Shown here: piece after piece, positions 55,573 through 64,000 of the stretch | Position numbering within the stretch: position 1 is the first letter of the stretch | Layout: every line of letters starts with the position of its first letter | NCBI RefSeq assembly: GCF_037893015.1 | Contig: NC_133664.1 | Coordinates: forward strand, 126,108,319-126,172,318 | DNA: 64,000 nt | Reading direction: 5' to 3' | DNA from: Macrotis lagotis | Lineage: Eukaryota; Chordata; Mammalia; Peramelemorphia; Peramelidae | The notes under the pieces: model-generated | What the model was told of the DNA's origin: nothing | Seen by the model: only the letters and a program-made list of their open reading frames with translations | The model's database searches: none | Program-made: the position numbers and the translations under genes

Positions 55573-57590
55573 ATTATGACATTTTATGTCAGAAAAATCT
55601 TAAGAAAGCACAATAATGGATTTTTGAAAATCAAAAATGTCACTTGACTGATCTTAGAAAAATTTTAAATCACCAAAGACATTTTTTGAAAATAAAAATG
55701 TCATTTGACTGATAGTTCAATTTGTTGTACTTTTTAAAAAAATCAAACAAGACCAGGAGACTAATTGCAAAAAAGTTATAAGAAGAAGATGTCTTTTAAA
55801 GGATAAAAAGAAAAGTCATGATGGGAGACTAATGAAAAGAATAAGGATGGTAGAATTCTCCCTATTAATGCTGTTTTAAACCACTCTAAATCTTAGCAAA
55901 TGTGACCTGTCACTGAGAGGAAAATACAAGCCTCTCAAAACCTGTCTAGTCTAGTCCTGAGATTAAAGACATACATCTTATTGCCAGGTCCATATCTGGT
56001 AATACCTGTCAGACTTATTTATACATGGGTACAGGTTTCTGAAACTTAGGTTCACTTAAATACAAAAAGCATGCAAAATAAAAATCCCATCATAGAAGTT
56101 TCCTTTTTCTCTATATATGTCCAAATTTGTTTCTTGTTTATCACCTAAGGGGTCCCAGAGTCTTTGAAACCATGTTCATTTTAATGGTGATTATTCTGAT
56201 AATAGAATCTTATAACAAAGTAAGGGTTGGATAGAGGGAGCCAAGGAATAATCATGTTGAATTTAATTATATTTTTATTTTAATTCTAAGCCCGGGGGAA
56301 GAGGCATGGAGGAACAGATATACCATGTTGGTGCCTACTATTTGGTGCCTACTGTTATTATTAATGATGCATGTTTCTTTAGTTCTGAAAAAAAACTACC
56401 ATTTTCTAGTGGCTTCATCTTCTGCATTCTCAATTGGGAAGGAAGGTGTATTTTCCAAAAACACTGTGTACCTAGCTGGAAGCTATTCACCAGCAAATAG
56501 TTTGCCATCATTGTGAATGGTCACAAAATAAACATATGCTATTAACTCATTGGAAATCAGGTTATAACAATGACAGTTGAATTATTCTGCCAATTTATCT
56601 TTTTTATAATATGGTCATCCAAATTTAACTTTTCTTGAGATATATACCAAATTTTTTTGTCTTCCTTTATATTGTGAAATGTATATCCACAAAGAAACAA
56701 TAGGAAATAAGGATAGAAGGCATTCCTGCCAAAAATGGAGTGAAAATCTTGGCAATGCTACTATTTGGATTTAAGAGATGAGCAATGCAATCTGCTGTTT
56801 ATTTAAAAAAAGTAGGATTGAAGTTCTTCATATGTGCACATCTGCCATATGACACCAATTGGAACAGAACCACTAACTAAATAGAAACAACATCTGCGTA
56901 GTGTGTTGTCTATCACTAATAATACACAAAATGGAAGGAAACAACAAAAAAGGCATTTAGAATGTCTTGATGGAGAATTCAAATGAAAGAGTTTCAAAAA
57001 AAGCAACTGCCAGAAGAAAGCATATTTCCCCCCCCCTTTAAATACCATAAACTTTCTAAACCACAGAAACCTGTGGATGAATACCATTAATCTGTACCAA
57101 AATATGGGTTTTTCAAAATTACTCATACTACATCAAAGTTACCAAAATAGTTCAGGAAGTTGAATTTGAAAGCAAGGGAGAAAATAAAATAGACATTCTA
57201 GTATAGACTTATCAGCAAAGAGGTTGGTGGTATGTTTAGGTGACTTTCCCTAAAGGGTAGGACCTGAAGGATGATGATGGAAGGCAGCCCTGTGAAATGG
57301 GAAGCATTTTTACAAGGGCAGTTAGTAACTACATGGAACTAAATATGATCATGAACAGTTGGAACTTTGACTGAATCACTGACCTGCTTAAGGAATAACC
57401 AGTCAGTACAGTATCCACTAACAAACCAGGACCTAGTGATTTATTTGCTCTTCAATTTCTACTCCTTTTCTTCCATGCTACTATTTGGTGAACTGGCAGA
57501 GATTATCCTTGGGACTTGTCTGCTATTTTGAACTCTTGCTTATTTTTTACATTGAATTTTCTCTTCAAATAGAGAATGAGATTATCAAAT
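55573..57590. other. Unique sequence, no gene seen
   Basis: The longest stretch without a recognised dispersed repeat (about 2 kb). The frames at 56306-56500 (plus, 64 codons) and 56803-57126 (minus, 107 codons) carry no known motif. Confidence 0.45.
55621..55713. repeat. Local ~62-bp direct duplication
   Basis: 'tttttgaaaatcaaaaatg' with 'tcacttgactgat' at 55621-55652 recurs at 55683-55713 with three differences. Confidence 0.85.
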
Positions 57591-57698
57591 TCTTACAGAG
57601 TATTTTTTTAAAGATTTTATTTATTTTGAATTTTACAAATTTTACCCTAATCTTACTTCCCTGCCACTCCCCACAGAAAGCAATTTGTCCGTCTTTAC

Positions 57699-57728
57699 AT
57701 GGTATACAATGGTATACAATGGTATACA
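57699..57728. repeat. 10-bp tandem repeat x3 in L1 3'UTR
   Basis: Three exact copies of atggtataca followed by a partial fourth; a single such motif occurs in the related L1 3' ends here. Confidence 0.9.
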
Positions 57729-59495
57729 ATGATACAAATTAAATGTGATGAGAGAGAAATCATATCCTTAAGGAAGAAACATAAAAATATAAGAGATAGA
57801 AAGATCATATGATATATCAGGATTTTCTAAATTAAAGGTAATAGTCCTTGACCTTTGGTCAAACTCCACAGGTCTTTCTCTGGAAACAGATGTTATTCTC
57901 CATTGCAGAGAGTCCCACATTGTCGCTGATTGTTGCACTGATGGAATGAACAAGTCCATCAGGGTTCATCATCGCCCCCATGTTGCTGTTAGGGTGTATA
58001 GTGTTTTCTGGTTCTGCTCATCTCACTCAAGTATCAGTTCATGCAAATCCCTCCAGGCTTCCCTGAATTCCCGTCCCTCCTGGAACAATAGTATTCCTTG
58101 ACATACATATACCACAGTTTGCTAAGCCATTCCCCAGTTCAATGACATTTACTTGATTTCCAATTCTTTGCCACCACAAACAGGGCTGCTATGAATATTG
58201 TTGTACAAGTGATGTTTCTACCCTTTATCATCATCTCTTCGGATTATAGACCCGGTAGTGGTATTGCCAGATCAAAGGGTATGGACATTTTTGTTGCCCT
58301 TTGGGCATAGTTCCAAATTTCTCTCCAGAAAGGTTGGATGAGTTCACAGCACCACCAACAATGTAATAGTGTCTCAGATTGCCCACAACCCTTCCAACAA
58401 TAATCATTATCCTTTCTGGTCATATTTGTCAGTCTGAGAGGTATGAGGTGATATTTCAGAGAAGCTTTAATTTGCATTTCTTTAATAAGTAATGATTTAG
58501 AGCAATTTTGCATATGACTATGGATTGCTTTGATATCATCTGTAAATTACCTTTGCATATCCTTTGACCATTTGTCAATTGGGGAAAGATAGCTTTTTTA
58601 AAAAAAAATTGACTCAATTCTCTGTATATTTTAGAAATGCGTCCTTTGTCAGAAACATTAGTTGTAAAGATTGCTTCCCAGCTTACTGCATTTCTTTTGA
58701 ATCTTGGTTACAGTGGTTTTGTGTGCAAAAGCCTTTTAATTTAATGTAATTGAAATCATCTAGTTTGTTTTTAGTGATGTTCTCCATCTCTTCCTTAGTC
58801 ATAAACTGCTTCCCTTTCCATAGATCTGACAGGTAAACTACTCCTTAATCTTCTAGTTTGCTTATAGTATTTTTTTTTATGTTTAAGTCCTGTATCCATT
58901 TGGATCTTATCTTGGTAAAGGGTGTGAGGTGATGCTCTAATCTAAGTTTCTTCCATCCTATCAATTTTTATCAAAGAGAAAGTTTTTATCGAAGAGAGAG
59001 TTTTTAACTCCAAAGCTGGACTCTTTGAGTTTATAAAAAAGCAAATTACTATAATCATTTCCTGCTATTGCACGAAGTCTATTCCATTGGTTCACCACTC
59101 TATTTCATAGCCAATACCAGATAGTTTTGATGACTGATGCTTTATAAAACAATTTTAGAACGGGTAGGGCTAAGCCACCCTTAGAACTTTTTCTCATTAA
59201 ACCCCTGGAAATTCTTAACTTTTTGTTTCTCCATATGAATTTATTTACAACTTTTTCTAACTCATCAAAGTATTTTTTTATGGAATTTTGCACACTAAAC
59301 AGGTAATTTAGTTTTGGTAGAACTGTCATTTTTATTATATTAGCTGGACATTTCCATGAGCAGTTGATGTTTGACCAGCTATTTCAATCTGATTTAATTT
59401 GTGTGAGAAGTGTTTTATAATTGCTTTCAAAATGTTTCTGAGTCTGTCTTCACAAACAGATTCCCAAATATTTTATATTGTCTGAGGTTACTTTC

Positions 59496-59639
59496 CTTTT
59501 TTTTGCTAGGCAATGGGGTTAAGTGGCTTGTGCAAGGCCACACAGCTAGGTAATTATTACGTGTCTGAGACCGGATTTGAACCCAAGTACTCCTGACTCC
59601 AGGGTCGGTGCTTTAACCACTCCACCACCTAGTCGTCCC
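59496..59639 (-). mobile_element. WSINE-type SINE with 14-bp TSD, in L1 B ORF2
   Basis: Complete reverse copy ('gctaggcaatggggttaagt' to 'caccacctagtcgtcccc'). TSD ctgaggttactttc at 59482-59495 and 59640-59653 is exact. Confidence 0.97.
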
Positions 59640-59696
59640 CTGAGGTTACTTTCAATGGGATTTCTCTTTCTAGCTCTTCCTGTTATATCTGGTAGT

Positions 59697-59759
59697 TATA
59701 TATACATATATAATATATATGTATATATATATATATATATATACATATATATTATATTA
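59697..59759. repeat. (TA)n microsatellite in L1 B
   Basis: TA run with several 'catata' and 'gtatata' phase breaks, interrupting ORF2 between its RT segments. Confidence 0.95.
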
Positions 59760-61772
59760 AAGTTGAGGATTGATGAGGGTTTATTTTATATCCTGCAACT
59801 TTGCTAAAATTGGTAATTGTTTACAGTAGTTCTTTGAATGATTTCTTGGGATTCTCTAGGTATACCATCATGACATCTGCAAAGAGTCCAATTCTAATTC
59901 CTTCAATTTCCTTTTCTTCTCTTATTGATGAAGCTAACATTTCTAATATGTTATTGAATAGTAGTGGTGATAATAGGCATCCTTGTTTCACCCCTCATCT
60001 TATTGGGAATGCCTCTAGCCTCTCCCCATTGACTATAATTCTTGTTGATGGTTTCAGATAGATACTGCTTATTATTCTAAGGAACAGTCCATTTATTCTT
60101 ACACTCTCTAGTGTTTTTAGTAGGAATGGGTGCTGTATTTTGTCAAAAGCTTTTTCAACATCTATTGAAATGCTCATATAATTTCTGATAGGTTTGTTTT
60201 TGATATAATCAATTATAATAATAGTTTCCATAATATTGAACCAACCCTGCATTCCTGGGATGAATCCTACATGGTCAAAATGTATTATCTTAGTGATAAC
60301 TTGTAATCATTTTGCTAAGATTTTATTTAAAATTTTTGCATCTATATTGATCAGGGAGATAGGTCTATAATTTTCTTTCTCTGTTTTAACTCTTCCTGGT
60401 TTAGGTCTCAGTACCATAGTGGTTTCATAGAAAGAGTTAGGAAGAGTTTCATCTTCCCCTATTTTTCCAAAATGTTTATATGGAAAGGGAACCAATTTTT
60501 CCTTAAATGTTTGGTAGAATTCATTCGTGAATCCATCAGGCCCTGAATATTTTTTCTTAGGGAGTTCAGTGATGGCTTTTTGAATTTGTTTTTTCTGAGA
60601 TAGGGTTGTTTATGTGTTTTATCTCCTCTTCATTCAACCTGGACAACTTATATTTTTGTAAATATTCATCTATTTCACATAGATTGTCAAATTTATTGAC
60701 ATCAAGTTGGGCAAAATAACTCTAAATTATTACTTTAATTTCCTCCTCATTGGTGGTGAGTTCACCTTTTTTCATTTATGATACTAGTAATTTGGTTTTC
60801 TTCATTATTTTTTAAATCAAATTGACAAGAGGTTTATCTTTTTTGTTTTTTTTCATAAAATCAAATCTTGGTTTTTATTTATTGGTTAAATAGATTTTTC
60901 TTTCAATTTCATTAATTTCTCCTTTAATTTTTAGAATTTCTAATTTGTCATTTAATTGGGGATTTTTAATTTGTCCTCTCTCTAATTTTTAGTTGCAAAT
61001 TTAATTCATTGATATCCTCTTTCTCTACTTTATTTATGTAAGCATTTAAAGATATAATATATCCCCTGACAGCCACTTTGAGTGAATCCCATAGGTTTTG
61101 GTATGTTGTTTCATTATTGTCATTATCTAGGATAAAATAATTGATTCTTTCTATAATTTGTTGTTTGGTCCACTCATTATTTAAAATGAGGTTATTCAGT
61201 TTCCCATTAGTCCTGTGTCTATATCTCCCTGGTCCAATATTGCATATGATTTTAATTGAATTGTGATCTGACAAATATATATTCACTATTTCTGCCTTTC
61301 TGTAGTCGATCATTAGGTTTTTATGTGCTAATATATGGTCAATTTTTGTATAAGTGCCATGTACTGCAGAGAAAAAGGTATATTCCTTTCTATCCCCATT
61401 CAACTTCCTCCCTAAATCTATCATATGCAGTTTTTCTAACTATCTATTTACCTCCTTAACTTCTTTCTTGTTTATTTTATGATTCAATTTATCTAGATCT
61501 GAGAGCAGGAGGTTGAGGTCTCCCACTAATAGAGTTTTGCTGTCTATGTCTTCCTGTAGTTCTTTCAGCTTCTCCTCTAATTATTTGGATGCTATCCTAT
61601 TGGGTTCATACATATCCAGTATTGAAATCACTTTACTATCTATCATACCTATTGGGAGGATATAGTTTCTGTCCTTATCTCTTTTAACATTATCTATTTT
61701 TTGCAGCTGCTTTGTCTGAGATAAGGATTGCTACTCCAATATTTTTCACTTCAGCTGAAGGTAAATATATTT

Positions 61773-61774
<2 letters not shown>

Positions 61775-61820
<46 letters not shown>
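61775..61820. repeat. (TA)n microsatellite in L1 B endonuclease region
   Basis: About 22 TA units interrupting the endonuclease N-terminal coding region. Confidence 0.95.
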
Positions 61821-62049
61821 CTTCAGTTGAGTTTCTTTTCAGCAGTATGTTGTAGGATTCTGGTTTTTAATCCACTCTGTTATTTGCTTATGTTTTAAGG
61901 GAGAGTTCAACCCATTCACATTCAAAGTTATAATTGCTAATTCTTTATTGCCCTCCATGCTGTCTTCTCTCTGCCTGTATTTTTGCCCCTTTACCCCCCT
62001 TATCTGTATTCCCCAGTATTTTGTTTCTGAATACTACACCCTTCAGTGT

Positions 62050-62195
62050 GTTTGCCCTCCTATATATATATACCCCCTCCCCCTTCTTTCCCCTTTCCCT
62101 TTTCCCTTTTCCCTTTTTCCCTTACCTTCCTTTTGTTAGTTCCCCTTTTTTCCCTTCTCCCTCCCTTTCTCTGTTGCCCTTCCTCTTTTCACCTT
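62050..62195 (-). repeat. Polypyrimidine inter-ORF tract of L1 B
   Basis: Repeated 'ccctttt' blocks; the strand complement of the purine tract in element A at 21060-21155. Plus frames at 61934-62206 are artefacts. Confidence 0.85.
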
Positions 62196-62341
62196 TTATT
62201 ACTTGAAAGGTTAGATACTTTTTAAGTTAACGGAGTATGTGTGTAAATTAACTTTAAGCCAAGTCTGATAACAGAAAGATTCAGCTGTTTCTCATCTCCT
62301 CCCTTCTTCCCCCTCTATTACCATAGGTCTTTTGTACCTCT

Positions 62342-62493
62342 CTCTTTTTTTAGATTTTTCAAGGCAATGGGGTTAAGTGCCTTGCCCAAGGCCACACAGC
62401 TAGGTAATTATTAAGTGTCTGAGGCCAGATTTGAACTCTGGTACTCTTGACTCCAAGGCCAGTGCTCTATCCACTGCGTCACCTAGCCACCCC
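62342..62493 (-). mobile_element. WSINE-type SINE with 13-bp TSD, in L1 B inter-ORF region
   Basis: Complete reverse copy ('agatttttcaaggcaatggg' to 'cgtcacctagccaccc'). TSD cttttgtacctct at 62329-62341 and 62494-62506. The minus frame at 62400-62603 is SINE-derived. Confidence 0.97.
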
Positions 62494-62765
62494 CTTTTGT
62501 ACCTCTTAATGTAATGAGATTTATCCCATTCAGTCCCCCTTCCTCCTCCTGTCTCCTGTTCCCCTTTTGAAGGAGGATACATTTTTAAATCATTCTGAGT
62601 CACAGAAAATTCTGAGTATCCATCACTTCTAGCTAAGTGTATTCTATCTAATAGAGTTAATTCTTGAGAGTTATTAGAGTCTTTATCCCAAGTGGGGTTT
62701 TAGCAGTTTCATCCCATTGGATAGCAGTCTCATGAATATGTCATGAGTGTCCATCACTTCTGGCA

Positions 62766-62973
62766 GGCCAATACGTGGCTGATCTGCCCTCTCCACCTGG
62801 TCTCACCCATGACTGCAGAAGACAAATCCTGAGATAGATGTTCTCCTGGCTTTTCTTTCTGGGTTTTGTTGATTGGATTTCTCTTAAGAGGTTTGTTTCA
62901 TTTCATAGATGGGGAAAGATCAGGAGACTTTAGAACTGTGCATGTTTTCTCTCCACTATCTTTGCTGGAAGTC
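62766..62973 (-). promoter_or_regulatory. Truncated L1 5'UTR of element B
   Basis: Minus-strand reading begins 'caaagatagtggagagaaaa' and includes 'cccagaaagaaaagcc' and 'gcagatcagccacgtattgg', parallel to element A 5'UTR. It ends abruptly at the internal-deletion junction. Confidence 0.75.
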
Positions 62974-62988
62974 TCTTACAGAATATTT

Positions 62989-63809
62989 GTGATCAGTGAT
63001 GGGACTGTAAAATAACAGAAGAGAATCCAATAGTCTGGTTGAAATTGAATCAATCTCTTTCTCTTTCCCCTCCCTCCCCCTTTCCCTCCTCCCTCTCCTT
63101 CTGCTCCCTTTGGTTTCTTTCTCCCCCTTCCTTTCTCCCTTTTTTCTGTCTCACCCCTCTCTTTCTCCCTCTCCTTCTCCCTCTCCCTTCCTTTTCCTCA
63201 CTTCTTTCTTTTTTCCCTCTCCAAAATAAGAGGCTTCACTAACTTTTAAAGGACCAAGAAACAATTTTATAAGACAAACAACACAGAACACTGTGGGAAA
63301 AAAAAAACCTGTATTATCAGTTATTCTTGTCATTTGAAAAGAAGGGCTAATTAAAACCAATGGATAGAAAGTATATAGAGAGAGTGTTACTTATTTAAAA
63401 AATATATTTATATTGTATATTATATTTGGATATATGAGATGATATCAGAATGGGTAAAATTTTAACATTATTGGTGGGGTAGATCATTGACCTAGGGTGA
63501 GAAAGTGAGTATATGTTAAACTACTTCTTTTCTATGAAAAATGGAAGCACCATACTTCAATATATGCCAGAATATCACTCCAGCATAAGTATTTAAAAAA
63601 AGTATTTTTGTTGATCCTCAGCATTCCCATATGAATTTTGTAGTTCTACTTGAAGGTATGGAATTTATTGTTTTCTTTGGTAGTCTAAATCAATATATTG
63701 TTTTCTAAGGTAAATGATAAGTAATTGAATTTCTCCACCATATTTTTGGGAACAGAAGTCTAGTGACATTAGGAAGCAGAGTAAATTACAATATCATAGA
63801 ACTGAAGCT
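62989..63809. other. Unique sequence around a polypyrimidine tract
   Basis: Apart from the tract at 63057-63232, no gene or dispersed repeat recognised. Confidence 0.5.
63057..63232. repeat. Long polypyrimidine tract
   Basis: About 175 bases of almost pure C/T ('ccctccctccccctttccc'-type blocks) with a few purines. Frames on both strands here are low-complexity. Possible triplex-forming sequence. Confidence 0.9.
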
Positions 63810-64000
63810 TGAATAATAAATAATAAGTAATAATTAAGGTTTACAACTGCTTTGCAACTATTATTTTACTTTATCTATAATCCTAAGAGGCATATTCTAT
63901 TATGAGCCCCATTTTTACATGTGAGGAAACTCGGACAGAAGTTAAGTAATTTTCCCAGGATCATACACCTGGAACTGTCTAAGGTAGAATTTGATCAAAT
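63810..64000 (-). mobile_element. MIR/THER-type SINE, cut by window edge
   Basis: 'ataatcctaagaggcatatt', 'ccatttttacatgtgaggaa', 'ttaagtaattttcccaggat', 'agaatttgatcaaat' follow the reverse CORE-SINE plan and run off the window. Confidence 0.7.

Larger units (their letters stand above)
58244..61990 (-). pseudogene. L1 ORF2 (endonuclease/RT) remnant, element B
   Basis: On the minus strand: endonuclease start with NVNGLNSPLK at about 61910 (catalytic Asn position kept); endonuclease C-part at 61424-60966 with HGTYTKIDHILAHK and SDHNSIKI (catalytic SDH kept). RT follows with [20 protein letters not shown] (60380), SIDVEKAFDKIQHPF (60165) and then [13 protein letters not shown] near 59850-59890. 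There the canonical FADD box reads FADV (codon GTC, 59874-59872), losing a catalytic aspartate. RT end LFSVQNSIKKYFDELEKV (59300); C-terminal Cys/Trp region at 58513-58244. Multiple stops and frameshifts; dead. Confidence 0.9.
57606..62973 (-). mobile_element. L1 element B: ORF1 missing, ORF2 remnant kept, 15-bp TSD
   Basis: Runs on the minus strand from a 5' start near 62973 to an A-rich 3' end at 57606. TSD tcttacagagtattt (57591-57605) / tcttacagaatattt (62974-62988), 14 of 15. Order on the minus strand: about 210 bases of 5'UTR, an abrupt junction at about 62766 into the inter-ORF repeat ('agaagtgatggacactcatg'), purine-rich tract, ORF2, 3'UTR. ORF1 and the rest of the 5'UTR are absent. 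Two WSINEs and two (TA)n tracts have expanded or inserted inside. Confidence 0.92.

Noticed and set aside
56803..57126. 107-codon minus-strand frame
   Set aside because: No motif, Phe/Leu/Cys-rich chance composition in AT-rich DNA; no supporting context.
1..64000. Endogenous retrovirus or LTR element
   Set aside because: I saw no gag/pol/env motifs, primer-binding site or paired LTRs; RT motifs found are all of L1 or RTE type.

Overview
This window looks like a gene-poor, AT-rich stretch of a marsupial nuclear genome. The main evidence is its repeat content. A tRNA-derived SINE with a sharp Pol III box A and box B and a 'ttgcaaaaa' tail occurs about 19 times, many copies with perfect target-site duplications (TSDs). 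L1 elements of marsupial type, older MIR/THER-like and L2 fragments and an RTE (BovB-like) 3' end fill in around it. The frequency of the WSINE1-like SINE suggests an Australian marsupial, perhaps a dasyurid; that is inference from remembered consensus sequences, and all family names here are tentative. No functional host protein-coding gene, tRNA, rRNA, CRISPR array or operon is supported. Almost every open frame is a repeat fragment, a low-complexity frame or chance.

Layout. 0-1 kb: L1 3' end carrying a SINE. 1-16.5 kb: mostly unique sequence sprinkled with old SINE, MIR and L2 pieces and microsatellites. 16.6-23.5 kb: a nested L1 block, in which an older L1 3' end was hit first by a SINE and then by a younger L1 (element A) that keeps its 5'UTR and ORF1 but has a large internal deletion in ORF2. 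26.5-31.2 kb: an older SINE split by a WSINE, then two degraded L1s head to tail (E with 5'UTR+ORF1; D with 5'UTR joined to reverse transcriptase). 31.2-34.1 kb: an unnamed ancient repeat, then a GC-rich intronless processed pseudogene of calponin-2 (CNN2) on the minus strand. 34.7-39.5 kb: an ancient L1 ORF2 fragment, and an L2 element split by element F, an L1 derivative made of 5'UTR, ORF1 and 3'UTR with no ORF2 (a 'half-L1'/HAL1 plan). 39.7-57.6 kb: unique sequence with an RTE end, L2, old L1 ends, MIRs, SINEs and microsatellites. 57.6-63.0 kb: element B, a minus-strand L1 bounded by a 15-bp TSD that keeps ORF2 remnants but has lost ORF1. 63-64 kb: a polypyrimidine tract and a MIR-like SINE.

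How the parts relate. The repeats record successive waves: L2, MIR and old L1 first; tail-sharing RTE and 'B-type' SINEs next; then L1s A, B, D, E and F; then WSINE-type copies, which interrupt six of these L1s. The strongest observation is that several L1s here are internally rearranged in different ways (ORF1 only, ORF2 only, 5'UTR-RT), and that two of them (B, F) have TSDs and so may have inserted as non-autonomous elements. Element F also has SINE-like modules inside its 3'UTR, and element A's ORF1 has a coiled coil built from an exact 42-bp coding tandem repeat.
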